Part shown: positions 24,600 to 34,942 of the stretch, piece after piece | How the letters are laid out: each line of letters begins with the position of its first letter | Numbering within the stretch: the first letter of the stretch is position 1 | Source of the DNA: Pseudacidovorax sp. | GTDB taxonomy: Bacteria; Pseudomonadota; Gammaproteobacteria; Burkholderiales; Burkholderiaceae_C | DNA: 64,000 nt | NCBI RefSeq assembly: GCF_017991995.1 | Contig: NZ_JAGOPN010000010.1 | Span: 62,001-126,000 of the forward strand | Direction of reading: 5' to 3' | The notes under the pieces: model-generated | Told to the model about the DNA's origin: nothing | The model's database searches: none | The model's input: the letters and a program-made list of their open reading frames with translations, nothing else | Made by a program: the position numbers and the translations under genes

Positions 24600-27043
24600 G
24601 GCGCTTTCTCCTGCAGGGTGGAAGGAACGAAGGGAGGTGTCGGAAACGACGGGATGAGGTCGGCGGCCCAGTCCAGGCCGCGATGGCGCAACCAGGCCGA
24701 GGCGAAGCTGGGACCACTGGAGGTGGCAAGCACCGCGTCCATGGCGCGCTGGTCCTCGGGCGAGGCCGCGGCCGCAAAGGCCAGCGCCACCGGACCCAGG
24801 CCCAGCTCGAAGACGCGGTTGCCCAGGCGCGACTGGTAGTAGTAGTCGCGCTTCGGGGTGGCCGTGGCCACGATCCCGATCTGCCGGCTGTTCAGGCCGA
24901 AGCCCTCGTAGATCGTGCGGATCTGCGGCTCGGCGGCCTGCGGGTTGGGCAGGAAGATGCGGCTGGCGCAGCTTTCGATGATGGCCGGCGCGATGGCCGA
25001 GTCCTTGATGTCCGCGAGCGACTGCGTGGCGAAGACGATCGACACGTTCTTCTTGCGCAGCGTCTTGAGCCATTGGCGGATGCGCGCAGCGAACACCGGG
25101 TCATCGAGGAACAGCCACGACTCGTCCAGAATCAACAAGGTCGGCGCCCCGTCCAGGCGCTCCTCGAAGCGCGCGAAGAGATAGCGCAGCACGGCCATCA
25201 CCGCCGCCTTGCTGGGCATCAGCTCCTCCATCTCGAAGGCCTGCACGTCGGCAGTGCCCAGCCGGTCGTGGTCGGCGTCCAGCAGCCGGCCGTGCGCGCC
25301 GCCCAGCACATAGGGCGCCAGCGCCTGGCGCAGCGCGTTGGACTGCAGCAGCACGGATAGCCCGGTCATGGTGCGCTGCTCCAGGGGAGCACCAGCCAAG
25401 CTGCCGAGGGCGGTCCAGACAGCTTCCCGCTCGGGCGGCCCCACCGCCACGCCCTCCTGCACGAGCCGGCCCTCGATCCACTCGGCGGCCCAGGCGCGCC
25501 AGCCCTCCCGGTCGATGCGGGCCAGCGGCTGGAACGCCATGGCACCGTCGGGGCCCAGATCGTAGTGCTCGCCACCGAGCCCCAGGACAGTGGCGCGGAT
25601 CGAGCGCCCCATGTCGAAGGCGAAGATGCGCGAGCCCGGATAGCGCCGGAACTGCAGGGCCATCGTCGCCAGCAGCACCGACTTGCCCATGCCGATCGGC
25701 CCCACCACCAGGGTGTTGCCCACGTCGCCGATGTGCGTGACCAGCCGGAAGGGCGTTGCGCCATCGGTGCGCGTGACAATCAGCGGCGGTCCATCCAGAT
25801 GCGCATTGCGCTCCTGGCCGGCCCACACCGCCGAGACCGGCATCAGGTGCGCCAGGTTCAGCGTCGAGACGATCGGCTGGCGCACGTTGGCATAGGCGTT
25901 GCCGGGGATGGACGAGAGCCACGCCTCCACGGCATTGAGCGTCTCGGGGATGGTGACGAAGCCCCGCCCCTGGATCGCCCGCTCGGCCTGGCGCAGCTTC
26001 TCATCGGCCGCGGCCGCATCGGCGTCCAGCACCGCCACCGTGGCGGTGACGTAGCCGAAGGCCACCTGGTCGCCGCCCAGTTCCTGCAAAGCGGCGTCGG
26101 CGTCCGAGGCCTTGTTGCTGGCGTCGGAATCCACCAAGGGGGATTCCTGCTGGAAGACCGTCTCGCGCAGCAGGGCCACGATGTTCTTGCGCTTGGCGAA
26201 CCACTGGCGGCGCAGGCGCACCAGTTCCTTCTCCGCCTCGGCCTTGTCCATGCACAGGAACCGCGTGCACCAGCGGTAGGCGAAGCCCAGGCGGTTCAGG
26301 TCGTCCAGGATCCCCGGCCAGGTCGAGGCCGGGAAGCCGCGCACGGTCAGCACCCGCAGGTGCATCTCTCCCAGCATCGGCGCCAAGCCACCGGTCAGCG
26401 GCCGGTCGGCCAGCAGCGCATCCAGGTGCATCGGCACCTCGGGCACGGCCACCGGATGCCGCGCCGTCGAGACGCAGCCGTGCAGGTAGGCGAGCGTCGC
26501 GGCGTCATCGAGCCAACCGATCTCCGGCATCACGCCCTCGAGCAGGTCCAGGAAACGCTCGGACTCGACGACGAAGGCGTCCAGGCGCTCGGGCCAGTCG
26601 ACACCCTCCACCGGGCGGTTCTCGTAGAGCAGCCGCCCCGCCCGCGCACGCGACTCCTCGGGCGGCAGGTACAGCAGGGTCAGGTGGTAGGCGCTCTCGA
26701 AGTGGCTGCCCGCCTCCTCGAAGGCGGCGCGGCGCTCCTCGTCGACCAGCCAGGACAGCGGCTCCGGGAAGGAGGATGGCGGATAGTCCGCGGCATCCCG
26801 CCGCTCGGCCTCGACGAAGAGGGCCCAGCCCGAGCCCAGCCGGCGCAGCGCGTTGTTCAGCCGCGCCGTGGTGGCGACCAGTTCGCCCTGCGTGGCGCTG
26901 TCCAGGTCCGGGCCGCGGAAGCGCGCCGTGCGCTGGAAGGCGCCGTCCTTGTTCAGCACCACGCCCGGCGCGACCAGCGCGGCCCAGGGCAGCCAGTCGG
27001 CCAGCAGCGCGGGGCGGCGACGGTACTCGGCGAGGTTCAGCAT
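24596..27043 (-). CDS. trbE: TrbE (VirB4-type) transfer ATPase
   Basis: An 815-residue cytoplasmic ATPase that powers pilus assembly and substrate transfer. The Walker A motif GPIGMGKS is at about residues 447-454, and the Walker B LLILDESWLFLDD about 180 residues later; NVSIVFATQSLADI follows. Full length for the family. The gene lies between trbD and trbJ. Confidence 0.92.
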   Translation of the reverse strand: MLNLAEYRRRPALLADWLPWAALVAPGVVLNKDGAFQRTARFRGPDLDSATQGELVATTARLNNALRRLGSGWALFVEAERRDAADYPPSSFPEPLSWLVDEERRAAFEEAGSHFESAYHLTLLYLPPEESRARAGRLLYENRPVEGVDWPERLDAFVVESERFLDLLEGVMPEIGWLDDAATLAYLHGCVSTARHPVAVPEVPMHLDALLADRPLTGGLAPMLGEMHLRVLTVRGFPASTWPGILDDLNRLGFAYRWCTRFLCMDKAEAEKELVRLRRQWFAKRKNIVALLRETVFQQESPLVDSDASNKASDADAALQELGGDQVAFGYVTATVAVLDADAAAADEKLRQAERAIQGRGFVTIPETLNAVEAWLSSIPGNAYANVRQPIVSTLNLAHLMPVSAVWAGQERNAHLDGPPLIVTRTDGATPFRLVTHIGDVGNTLVVGPIGMGKSVLLATMALQFRRYPGSRIFAFDMGRSIRATVLGLGGEHYDLGPDGAMAFQPLARIDREGWRAWAAEWIEGRLVQEGVAVGPPEREAVWTALGSLAGAPLEQRTMTGLSVLLQSNALRQALAPYVLGGAHGRLLDADHDRLGTADVQAFEMEELMPSKAAVMAVLRYLFARFEERLDGAPTLLILDESWLFLDDPVFAARIRQWLKTLRKKNVSIVFATQSLADIKDSAIAPAIIESCASRIFLPNPQAAEPQIRTIYEGFGLNSRQIGIVATATPKRDYYYQSRLGNRVFELGLGPVALAFAAAASPEDQRAMDAVLATSSGPSFASAWLRHRGLDWAADLIPSFPTPPFVPSTLQEKAP

Positions 27044-27061
27044 ATCGGCGTCTCCCCCGCC

Positions 27062-27331
27062 TCAGATGTCCAGCAGCGCGCGATGCTTGATGTGCCGCGC
27101 GAAGACCTGCATGAACTGCGCATCCATGCGCGCACCCCAGACCGCCAGCGCGTGGCCGGCGACCCAGAGCACCACGCCCGGGACCCACAGCTGCAGGCCC
27201 AGCCCCACGGCCGCGGCCAGCGTGCCGTTGGCGATCGCCACCGTGCGCGGCGCACCGCCCAGCAGGATGGGCTCGGCCAGGGACCGGTGCAGTGGGATCT
27301 CGAACCCCGGCACGACAGCGAGCGCGGTCAT
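27062..27331 (-). CDS. trbD: TrbD (VirB3-type) membrane protein
   Basis: An 89-residue inner-membrane protein with an N-terminal PLHRSLAEPILLGGAPR motif and two hydrophobic helices (about residues 32-66), the standard VirB3 layout. It overlaps trbC by 4 nt and precedes trbE. Confidence 0.88.
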   Translation of the reverse strand: MTALAVVPGFEIPLHRSLAEPILLGGAPRTVAIANGTLAAAVGLGLQLWVPGVVLWVAGHALAVWGARMDAQFMQVFARHIKHRALLDI

Positions 27332-27651
27332 ACCAGCACCGCCCCGCCCGAGAACGAGAAGAAGGACAGGAAGAAGCTCGAGGCGGCGAACGCGATCGAG
27401 AGGCCGAACACGATCTGGATCAGGCGCCGGAAACCCCCGGAGGTATCGCCGAAGGCGAGCGTCAGGCCCGTGGCGATGATGATGATCACCGCGATGATCT
27501 TGGCGACCGGCCCCTGGATCGAGTCCAGGATGGACTGCAGCGGCGCCTCCCAGGGCATGCTGGAGCCGGCGGCGTGCGCGGGTGCGGTCATCGCGAGCAG
27601 CAGGGCGCCCACCAGGGCCGCCGGCTGAACGGATTTACGGAAAGTCGTCAT
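27328..27651 (-). CDS. trbC: TrbC (VirB2-type) pilin
   Basis: A 107-residue prepilin: signal peptide ending near APAHA, then two hydrophobic segments (IIAVIIIIATGLTLAFG and FGLSIAFAASSFFLSFF) separated by a short loop, as in conjugative pilins that may be cyclised. It overlaps trbB and trbD genes by 4 nt on each side. Confidence 0.88.
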   Translation of the reverse strand: MTTFRKSVQPAALVGALLLAMTAPAHAAGSSMPWEAPLQSILDSIQGPVAKIIAVIIIIATGLTLAFGDTSGGFRRLIQIVFGLSIAFAASSFFLSFFSFSGGAVLV

Positions 27652-28664
27652 GTCGGGTTTCCTTCAGAGGAAGACGGTTCAGGCATCGAGGGAGACGCCG
27701 GCCCGATCGATGCCTCGAGCCGGTAGCCCTGGCTGTCGTGGCCGGCCACGCGCACGATCTCGCGCACCCGGCGGGCATGGCCCCGGCCGGCGATGAAGAC
27801 GATGACGTTCACCGCCTCGGCGATCAGCGCCCGCGGCACGGTGACGCTGACCTCCTGCACGAGCTGTTCGAGGCGCACGAGCGCGCCCTGGGCCGAGCCC
27901 GCATGCACGGTGGCGATGCCGCCCGGATGGCCCGTGCCCCAGGCCTTGAGCAGGTCCAGGGATTCCGCGCCGCGCACCTCGCCCACCACGATGCGATCCG
28001 GCCGCAGCCGCAGCGTGGCACGCACCAGGTCGGCCATGGAACTGACCCCCGGCTCGGTGCGCATGGCCACGTGGTCGTCGCTGCGGCACTGCAGCTCCAC
28101 CGTGTCCTCGAGGATCAGCACGCGATCGCCCGTGCCCGCGATCTCGTCCAGCAGTGCATTGGCGAGAGTGGTCTTGCCGGTGCTGGTGCCGCCGGCCACC
28201 ACGATGTTCAGGCGCTCGCGCACGGCTTGGCGCAGGAAGGCGGCCTGGGCCTCAGCCATGATCCCGTCGGCCACGTAGTCCGCCAGGGTCATGATGCGCA
28301 GCGCCCGCTTGCGAATGGCGAACGAGGGCGCGCGCACGATGGGCGGCATCGCCCCCATGAAGCGCTCGCCGGTCTCGGGCAGTTCCGCCGACAGCAGCGG
28401 CGCGCCCGGATGCACCTCGGCGTGCACGTGTGCGGCGACGACGCGGATGATGCGTTCGGCCACGGGCGGCGGCATCCTGTGGCCCGTGGGCACGCGGCCG
28501 CTTTGCAGCCGGTCCACCCAGAGCGACCCGTCCGGGTTCAGCAGCACCTCGACCACGTCCGGGTCCTCCAGCGCGGCGGCGATCTCCGGCCCCATCGCCG
28601 TGCGCAGCATGCGGATGCGGCGCCGGGCGGGCTCGCGGTCGGGCACATCCTCGGGGCGCGTCAT
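27648..28664 (-). CDS. trbB: TrbB (VirB11-type) secretion ATPase
   Basis: A 338-residue hexameric ATPase. Walker A (AGGTSTGKTTLA) is near residues 156-166, followed by the Asp box (LILEDTVELQC), Walker B (PDRIVVGEVRG) and the His box (GHPGGIATVHA). Start 28664 overlaps the copG stop, replacing longer upstream possibilities that run through copG. Confidence 0.92.
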   Translation of the reverse strand: MTRPEDVPDREPARRRIRMLRTAMGPEIAAALEDPDVVEVLLNPDGSLWVDRLQSGRVPTGHRMPPPVAERIIRVVAAHVHAEVHPGAPLLSAELPETGERFMGAMPPIVRAPSFAIRKRALRIMTLADYVADGIMAEAQAAFLRQAVRERLNIVVAGGTSTGKTTLANALLDEIAGTGDRVLILEDTVELQCRSDDHVAMRTEPGVSSMADLVRATLRLRPDRIVVGEVRGAESLDLLKAWGTGHPGGIATVHAGSAQGALVRLEQLVQEVSVTVPRALIAEAVNVIVFIAGRGHARRVREIVRVAGHDSQGYRLEASIGPASPSMPEPSSSEGNPT

Positions 28665-29092
28665 CCTGCATCCTCCGAGGCGTCCACCGGGCCGACCTCC
28701 TCGTGGACTTCCCGCACCAGGCTGCGCCCGCGCTGGATGTGCCGGGCCAACTGCTCGATGAACTGCGCGTAGCGCGCACGGCCCTGGGCGCGCACGGCCT
28801 CCTGCTGCTGCTCGGGCACCGGCAGGGCGAGTGTCAGGTAGTGCCGCACGAACAGGGCCACGGTCTCGATCAGGATGCCCTGGTCGCGCTCGAGCCGGTC
28901 GAACTGGCGCGACAGGCGGTCCAGGCGCCTGCCCATCGCCGCCTCGCGCTGGTCCATGGCATCGGGCGAGAGGAAGGAAGACAGCGCCGCCGCGATCACC
29001 GAGGACTTCGACACGCCCCGGTGCACGGCCACGTCCTCCAGCCGCCTTGCATGCTCGGGCTCGATGAAGATGTTCAGGCGCGCCCGGGTCAT
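28661..29092 (-). CDS. CopG/ribbon-helix-helix protein of the transfer operon
   Basis: A 143-residue protein. The first 45 residues (ARLNIFIEPEHARRLEDVAV; GVSKSSVIAAALSSFL) form a ribbon-helix-helix DNA-binding domain; the rest is a helical, charged extension. A CopG-type gene between traG and trbB is characteristic of Tn4371-family elements. It may autoregulate the transfer genes. Overlaps both neighbours by 4 nt. Confidence 0.85.
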   Translation of the reverse strand: MTRARLNIFIEPEHARRLEDVAVHRGVSKSSVIAAALSSFLSPDAMDQREAAMGRRLDRLSRQFDRLERDQGILIETVALFVRHYLTLALPVPEQQQEAVRAQGRARYAQFIEQLARHIQRGRSLVREVHEEVGPVDASEDAG

Positions 29093-31131
29093 AGGGCGAT
29101 CCCGTCATCCGGGTCCAGCGCGGCCAGCCGTGCGGCGCGCACCTGGCCGCGATCCAGTTGGCGGTCCAGCTCGTGTGGCAGCGGCGGTGCATCCCCCTCG
29201 TCGCGCTCGTCGTCCAGCAGGATCAGGTCGCCCGCCTCCGGCTCTTGGACCAGTTCACGGACATCTTCCAGCTCCGGCCTGAGCTGATGGCCACCCTCGT
29301 CCGCGAAGCCGCCTGCATCGCTGCCGCCAGCGACTTGCGGAGGCGGAGGAGTCGCGAGGCCGCTCCAGTCGTCGGTCCGGCCGGCGGGCTTGTCCGCATA
29401 GGTGCCGGCGACCAGCACGGGCGGCGCCAGCACCCGCCGCGTGAAGTTGCGGTCCTGGTAGTAGCGCAGCTTCCTCGCGCGGATCGGCGGATGGCCGGAA
29501 ACCATCACCACCGCCTCGTCCGGCGGCAACTGCATCACCTCGCCCGGCGTGAGCAGCGGCCGGGCCGTCTCCTGGCGCGAAACCATCAGGTGGCCCAGCC
29601 ACGGCGCGAGCCGGTGGCCGGCGTAGTTGCGCTGGGCGCGCAGTTCGGTGGCCGTGCCCAGCGAATCGGAGATGCGCTTGGCCGTGCGCTCGTCGTTGGT
29701 GGCGAAGGCGACGCGCACGTGGCAGTTGTCCAGGATCGAATGGTTCGGGCCGTACGCCTTGTCGATCTGGTTCAGGCTCTGCGCGATCAGGAAGGCCCGC
29801 AGGCCGTAGCCCGCCATGAAGGCCAGCGCCGACTCGAAGAAGTCCAGCCGGCCCAGGGCCGGAAACTCGTCGAGCATCAAGAGCAGCTTTTGGCGCCGCG
29901 CGATGCCGTCCGAACCATCGAGCGACTCGGTCAGGCGCCGGCCGACCTGGTTGAGGATCAGGCGGATCAGCGGCTTCGTGCGGCTGATGTCCGAGGGCGG
30001 CACCACCAAGTACAGCGATACCGGGTGTTCGGCGGAGATGAGGTCCGCGATGCGCCAGTCGCAGCGCGAGGTCACCTCAGCCACCGTCGGGTCGCGATAC
30101 AGGCCGAGGAAGGACATGGCCGTGGACAGCACGCCCGAGCGCTCGTTCTCGCTCTTGTTGAGCACTTCGCGTGCGGCCGATGCCACCACCGGATGTGGAC
30201 CATCGCCCAGGTGCGGCGTGGTCATCATCCGGTGCAGCGTCACCTCGAAGGGGCAGGCCGGGTCCGACAGGAAATTGGCGACGCCGCGCAGCGTCTTGTC
30301 CTCGCCCGCGTACAGCACGTGCAGGATGGCACCCACCAGCAGTGCGTGGCTGGTCTTCTCCCAGTGGTTGCGCCGCTCCAGCGCGCCTTCCGGATCCACC
30401 AGGATGTCCGCGATGTTCTGCACGTCGCGCACCTCGTGCACGCTGCGGCGAACTTCCAGCAGCGGGTTGTAGGCGGCCGAGCGCGGATCGGTCGGGTTGA
30501 ACAGCAGGCAGTGGCTGAAGCGGCTGCGCCAGCCGGCCGTGAGATGCCAGTTCTCGCCCTTGATGTCGTGGATCACGGCCGAGCCGGGCCAGGTGAGCAG
30601 CGTGGGCACCACCAGCCCGACGCCCTTGCCCGAACGCGTGGGCGCGAAGGCCAACACGTGCTCGGGGCCGTCATGGCGCAGGTACGTGCACAGCCCGCGG
30701 CGCAGCTTTCGGCCCACGCCTTCGATGCGGCCCAGGAAGACCCCGGCATCGCCGGCCAGGCCGGCCTTCTCCACCTCTTCGGCTTCGGCCCAGCAGGCCG
30801 AGCCGTAGGTGGTGACCCGCCCGGCGAGCCGTGCCCGCCACACCGCCATGGCGATGGCCGCGGCGGTGGCGGCCAGCCCGCTCGAAGCGGCCGCGATCCC
30901 GCCACGCTCGAAAACGCGGGGCGCATAGGCGCCATAGAGGTACCACCATTCGAACAACTTCCATGGCTCGTAGGCCGGCATTCCGAGCACATGGAACCAG
31001 GCTGGCCCGAGTCCGGCCTGGTAGCCCAAGGCCCGCGCCGTCCACTGTGTGGCAGCCCACGTGCCGCCCAGCGGCACGCACAGCACCACGATGATCTGTC
31101 CGAACAGGATGCCGGTCGCTGATGTCGGCAT
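29089..31131 (-). CDS. traG: TraG (VirD4-type) coupling protein
   Basis: A 680-residue hexameric ATPase that brings the relaxase-DNA complex to the channel. Two or three N-terminal membrane helices (GILFGQIIVVLCVPLGGTW; IAAASSGLAATAAAIAMAVW), Walker A APTRSGKGVGL at about residue 160, and Walker B LLLMLDEFPALGRLDFF near residue 415 are seen. The start at 31131 is favoured by GGAGG 8 nt upstream. Confidence 0.92.
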   Translation of the reverse strand: MPTSATGILFGQIIVVLCVPLGGTWAATQWTARALGYQAGLGPAWFHVLGMPAYEPWKLFEWWYLYGAYAPRVFERGGIAAASSGLAATAAAIAMAVWRARLAGRVTTYGSACWAEAEEVEKAGLAGDAGVFLGRIEGVGRKLRRGLCTYLRHDGPEHVLAFAPTRSGKGVGLVVPTLLTWPGSAVIHDIKGENWHLTAGWRSRFSHCLLFNPTDPRSAAYNPLLEVRRSVHEVRDVQNIADILVDPEGALERRNHWEKTSHALLVGAILHVLYAGEDKTLRGVANFLSDPACPFEVTLHRMMTTPHLGDGPHPVVASAAREVLNKSENERSGVLSTAMSFLGLYRDPTVAEVTSRCDWRIADLISAEHPVSLYLVVPPSDISRTKPLIRLILNQVGRRLTESLDGSDGIARRQKLLLMLDEFPALGRLDFFESALAFMAGYGLRAFLIAQSLNQIDKAYGPNHSILDNCHVRVAFATNDERTAKRISDSLGTATELRAQRNYAGHRLAPWLGHLMVSRQETARPLLTPGEVMQLPPDEAVVMVSGHPPIRARKLRYYQDRNFTRRVLAPPVLVAGTYADKPAGRTDDWSGLATPPPPQVAGGSDAGGFADEGGHQLRPELEDVRELVQEPEAGDLILLDDERDEGDAPPLPHELDRQLDRGQVRAARLAALDPDDGIAL

Positions 31132-31395
31132 GAGGCCACCTCCCGAGGCACGTGATTTCCAATGCGCGTGCCACCACGACACGCAGGCACGAGTCTGAAA
31201 TCAGGCGCCCGCGAGGCACACCCGTCGGGGCGTGGCCTGGCGTACGCCGGCGGGCGCGTCGCTGTTTTGCTTCTTCTCGTGGAGGCGGTGCGCGTGGGAG
31301 CGCGGCCAAGTCAGACGGCGGTCAGCATGCCAGCCGACGCGCATCGCGTCCAAGGCTTCTGACGCGAGCCGACATCGCGCCACGGCGATGTGCTG

Positions 31396-32289
31396 TTACG
31401 GCTGATGCAAGGTTCGGGCGTACGCGAGGAATCGCTGGAGCACCTCCGGCAGGGCGGGGTGCCGGTGTTTGTGCAGCACGTAGGTCTTGATGCGTATGTC
31501 TTCAGCCAACGGCACGACGACGACATCGGCGCGACGCAGAGTCGTCATGTGGCCGGCATCGGCCACGCCGACACCCAGGCCCGCAGCCACGCGGATGACG
31601 TAGCCCACCAGGGTCCGGGCTTCGGCTGCGATAACGGGCCTAGCAGCGTAGTGTCGACGCACAGCGTCCATCTGCTGACGCAGCCCTGGCAGACGGTCGA
31701 GGCGGCAGGCGATCATGGGGAAGGCCAGGAGTTCGGAGATCTGCACGACCTCGCGGGTGGCCAGTTCGTGGTCGGGTGGAACCAACGCCACCAAGGGGTA
31801 GTCCCAGACCATCTCCTGGGCAATGGCGTCATCTTCCGCAATGCCGAAGGAGAAGCCGACATCGACCTCCTCGCGCCGCAGCGCGGCCAACAGCTCGGAC
31901 GCAGGCATCTCGGTGATCTCCAGCGGGATGTCGGGCGCCAGTGCGCGCCAGCCGAGAAAGCAATCGGAGAGCCTGGGCTGGGCCATGCCGTCCGCCACGC
32001 CGACGCGAAGCGGTGCGCGGTAGCGGGCGTCGGTTTCGCAGACCACCCGTTTGATGCGCTCGAACCGCGTAAAGAGCATGCGGGCATGCTCGAGCAGCTT
32101 AGATCCGGCGGGGGTCAGTTTCAGCCTGCGTGGCGCGCGGACGAGGAGCGTGACACCCAGTTGCTCCTCCAGATCGCGCACGGTGCGCGACAGAGGCGTC
32201 TGGTCGACGTGCACGCGTTCGGCAGCACGGCGGAAATTCAGCTCCTCCGCGACCGCGATGAAGTAGCGCAGATGTCTTAACTCAATCAT
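31396..32289 (-). CDS. traR: LysR-type regulator (TraR of Tn4371-family elements)
   Basis: A 297-residue LTTR: HTH residues about 3-60 (LRHLRYFIAVAEELNFRRAA; RTVRDLEEQLGVTLLVR) and a periplasmic-binding-like effector domain. It is the next gene upstream of traG, in the same direction, where Tn4371-type elements carry their LysR gene traR, so it probably controls transfer. Alternatively it could regulate the tph cargo on its other side. The 264-nt gap to traG shows no gene. Confidence 0.75.
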   Translation of the reverse strand: MIELRHLRYFIAVAEELNFRRAAERVHVDQTPLSRTVRDLEEQLGVTLLVRAPRRLKLTPAGSKLLEHARMLFTRFERIKRVVCETDARYRAPLRVGVADGMAQPRLSDCFLGWRALAPDIPLEITEMPASELLAALRREEVDVGFSFGIAEDDAIAQEMVWDYPLVALVPPDHELATREVVQISELLAFPMIACRLDRLPGLRQQMDAVRRHYAARPVIAAEARTLVGYVIRVAAGLGVGVADAGHMTTLRRADVVVVPLAEDIRIKTYVLHKHRHPALPEVLQRFLAYARTLHQP

Positions 32290-32459
32290 CGATGCCGCGA
32301 GTCGAATGGACTAGTACGCCAGGAATCGATTCACATATTGCAAAAAGGGCTCAAGCCTTCTTGAAGGAATTCGCTGTATGCCATTTGTCCTCGTAGCCGA
32401 ATGAGACCGAAGACACCATGAAACGCTCCTGCGGCATCTCTCTATGGAGCCGGCCACCT
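32290..32459. other. Junction between transfer module and tph operon
   Basis: 170 bp without an intact gene. On the minus strand a short reading frame ends VSSVSFGYEDKWHTANSFKKA, which may be the 3' remnant of a lost gene. This is the seam between the Tn4371-like backbone and the catabolic cargo. Confidence 0.35.
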
Positions 32460-33476
32460 TCAGGCCGGCACGGTGCCCGCCGCAGGCCCGCTGACGAACA
32501 CGTCGGCATGGAAGCGCGCGGCCGGCAGGCCCAGCGCCTGCACCGCCGCCTCGCGCACCGACTGCACCATCGCCGGCGAGCCGCAGCAGTACAGCTCGTG
32601 CCCCGACAGGTCGGGGCAGTGCGCGCGTAGCGCCGCATCGACCCGGCCGGCGAAGGCGCCCTCGCGCGTCTCTCCGCTGAGCGCCTCGATGAAGCGGAAG
32701 TCCTGCGGCCACTGGCGCTGCCACTTCGCGACCGCCGGGCGCAGGTAGATGCCCTCGGCACGGCGGGCGCCCCAGATCAGCGTGATCGGCCGCGCCACGC
32801 GCCGGCGCGCCATGTCGTCCAGGATGGATTTGGCTGGCGCGAAGCCGGTGCCACCCACGACGAAGACGATCGGCCGGTCCGCGTCCGCCTCCAGCGTGAC
32901 GGCGCCGAAGGGCAGCTCGACCTCGATCGCGTCGCCCGGCGCCAGGCTGGGCACGCGCGCGCTGAAGGCGCCGTCGGCCACGTGGCGCACGTGCAGGGTC
33001 AGCGTGTCGTTCTCGTGCGGCGGGTTCGCCATCGAATAGCAGCGGGTGCTGCCGTCGGGCAGCGCGAGTTGCAGGTACTGGCCGGCCTGGAAGCGGGCCC
33101 GCTGCCCGGCCGGCAGGCGCAGCTGCAACACCGAGACGTCGGGCGCCGCCAGCTGGTTGCGGAACACCTTCGCCGTGAAGCGCTTGCGGGCGGCCGGGTC
33201 GACGCGGTGCCAGGCGGCGGGGCGGATGCGCAGGTCGCTGCGCGGCGCGCACATGCACAAGAGCACTTGATCGGGCCCGCAGCTCTCGTTGCGCAGCGGG
33301 CCGCCCAGGTTGGCGACCTCGCCCCCGGCCACCGCGCCGGCGCAGTTGCCGCACACGCCCTTGCGGCAGGAGTAGGGCAGCTCGATGCCGGCGCGCAGCG
33401 CGGCGTCGAGCACGCTCTGCGCCGGGCCGCAGTCGAAAGCGGCGTCGCTGCCCTCGATGGTGATGCGATGGTTCAT
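32460..33476 (-). CDS. tphA1: Terephthalate 1,2-dioxygenase reductase component
   Basis: A 338-residue NAD(P)H oxidoreductase that feeds electrons to TphA2A3. The N-terminal plant-type 2Fe-2S domain has Cys37, Cys42, Cys45 and a fourth Cys near 74 ([11 protein letters not shown]); then FAD-binding (RCYSMANPP) and NAD-binding ([22 protein letters not shown]) domains. This ferredoxin-first order and length fit TphA1. The start overlaps the tphB stop (ATGA). Last gene of the tph operon. Confidence 0.92.
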   Translation of the reverse strand: MNHRITIEGSDAAFDCGPAQSVLDAALRAGIELPYSCRKGVCGNCAGAVAGGEVANLGGPLRNESCGPDQVLLCMCAPRSDLRIRPAAWHRVDPAARKRFTAKVFRNQLAAPDVSVLQLRLPAGQRARFQAGQYLQLALPDGSTRCYSMANPPHENDTLTLHVRHVADGAFSARVPSLAPGDAIEVELPFGAVTLEADADRPIVFVVGGTGFAPAKSILDDMARRRVARPITLIWGARRAEGIYLRPAVAKWQRQWPQDFRFIEALSGETREGAFAGRVDAALRAHCPDLSGHELYCCGSPAMVQSVREAAVQALGLPAARFHADVFVSGPAAGTVPA

Positions 33477-34444
33477 GCCGTTCCTTCCTCCACGCCGGCG
33501 CTCGTCAGCAGCGCGATGGTGCGCAGCACAGCGCCGGGGTCCGCGATGCCGAGGCCGGCGATGTCCATCGCGCTGCCGTGGCCGACGCTGGACAGCAGCG
33601 CCTGCGCGCCGATGGACAGCGCGCTGGCCGCGTTCGGCGCCAGCAGCTTGACGGGGATGTGGCCCTGGTCGTGCAGCATCGCGACGTACAGGTCGTGCCG
33701 CCGCTGCGCCAGCAGCAGGTCGGCGCCCAGCGGGCCGTCCACGCGCAGGCCCTCGGCGCGCAGCGCCTGCACGGCCGGCTCGACGTGCTGCGCGTCCTCG
33801 GGGCCGAACAGCCCGCCTTCCGAGGCGTGCGGGTTGATGCCGAAGACGCCGATGCGCGGATCGGCGACGCCCAGCCGCGCGCAGGCCCGCACGCCTGCGC
33901 GCGCCGCCGCCGCGACCAGCGCGGGCCGCAGGCGGCCCAGCGCATGCGCCACGCTCTCGTGCAGCGTGGCGTGCACGATGCGCAGGCCGCCGCCGACGAG
34001 CATCAGGAACACGCTGTCCTCCGGCTGGCCGCACACGCGCGCGACCAGCGAGGGGTAGCCGCTGAAGGCGATGCCGGCCTGATGGATCGCCGTCTCGTGG
34101 TGCGGGCAGGCGACCACGGCGTCGGCCTCGCCGCGCCGGCAGGCCTCGATGGCGGCGCTGGCTGAGGCGACGGCCGAGGCGCCCGCCGCCGGGTCGATGC
34201 GGCCGGGCCGGGCTGCCTGCGCGGGCAGCGTGCCGGCGTCCACCGCGGGCTGCCCGCGCAGTAGCGCCTCCAGCCCGAGCTGCGATGCCATGCGCTCCAG
34301 CACGGCCGCGGGGCCGTACAGCGTGATGCGCTCGCGTGCATCGGACGGCAGCGCCGCCAGGGCCTTGAGGGCGATCTCCGGCCCGATGCCGTTGGGGTCG
34401 CCCACGGCCAGCGCCAGCCGGGGCGGCGCGACGGTCGCAGCCAT
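33473..34444 (-). CDS. tphB: 1,2-dihydroxy-3,5-cyclohexadiene-1,4-dicarboxylate dehydrogenase (PdxA-like)
   Basis: A 323-residue PdxA-family dehydrogenase that oxidises and decarboxylates the cis-dihydrodiol made from terephthalate to protocatechuate. The [17 protein letters not shown] start, HETAIHQAG and HDQGHIPVK motifs hold the divalent-metal and substrate residues. By sequence alone it could be read as 4-hydroxythreonine-4-phosphate dehydrogenase; the operon makes TphB the right name. Start 34444 is 5 nt after tphA3. Confidence 0.9.
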   Translation of the reverse strand: MAATVAPPRLALAVGDPNGIGPEIALKALAALPSDARERITLYGPAAVLERMASQLGLEALLRGQPAVDAGTLPAQAARPGRIDPAAGASAVASASAAIEACRRGEADAVVACPHHETAIHQAGIAFSGYPSLVARVCGQPEDSVFLMLVGGGLRIVHATLHESVAHALGRLRPALVAAAARAGVRACARLGVADPRIGVFGINPHASEGGLFGPEDAQHVEPAVQALRAEGLRVDGPLGADLLLAQRRHDLYVAMLHDQGHIPVKLLAPNAASALSIGAQALLSSVGHGSAMDIAGLGIADPGAVLRTIALLTSAGVEEGTA

Positions 34445-34449
34445 GGCGT

Positions 34450-34914
34450 TCACAGCGGCAGGGCCAGCAGCGTGTCCGTCACCGTGCTGTCGCACACCGC
34501 GACGCGCGAGCGCAGGCGCAGCCGGCCATCCTGCCGCACCACGCGATCGCGGTAGACGCCGCTGGCGAACAGGTGGGTCTCTCCGGTCGCCATGATGCGC
34601 GCCACCATGAAGGGCGTGCGAGCCTCGGCGCCCGTGTCGTCCTGCGCGCCCAGCACCGGGATGCCCAGCAGATGGCGGTAGCGCTGGCGCTCGTAGATGT
34701 TGGCCTCGCGCAGCGCGGCGATGCGGTCCTCCAGCATGGCGCGCGAATCGGCGTAGACGATGCCGGCCGGCAGGCCCTCGCGCTCATTCTCCGTGTGCGT
34801 GATGCGGTAGTGGCAGTCGTCGGTGAAGAAATCGGCCCACCGCTCCAGCGCATCGCTGTCGATGGTTTCGGCATAGGCCGCGTTGAAGGCGCACAGCGCC
34901 AGAAGGTCGATCAT
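34450..34914 (-). CDS. tphA3: Terephthalate 1,2-dioxygenase small (beta) subunit
   Basis: A 154-residue SnoaL-like beta subunit ([29 protein letters not shown]) matching TphA3 in length and place. It assembles with TphA2 into alpha3beta3. Start 34914 lies 28 nt after tphA2. Confidence 0.92.
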   Translation of the reverse strand: MIDLLALCAFNAAYAETIDSDALERWADFFTDDCHYRITHTENEREGLPAGIVYADSRAMLEDRIAALREANIYERQRYRHLLGIPVLGAQDDTGAEARTPFMVARIMATGETHLFASGVYRDRVVRQDGRLRLRSRVAVCDSTVTDTLLALPL

Positions 34915-34942
34915 GGTGTGCTCTCTCGATGGGCAGGCGCGC

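Noticed and set aside
31396-32289. LysR gene as regulator of the tph operon
   Set aside because: Possible by position, but its placement next to and in line with traG fits TraR of Tn4371-type elements, and tph operons use IclR-type TphR.
33473-34444. Annotation as pyridoxine biosynthesis PdxA
   Set aside because: TphB enzymes are PdxA homologs, and the gene is inside a complete tph operon.
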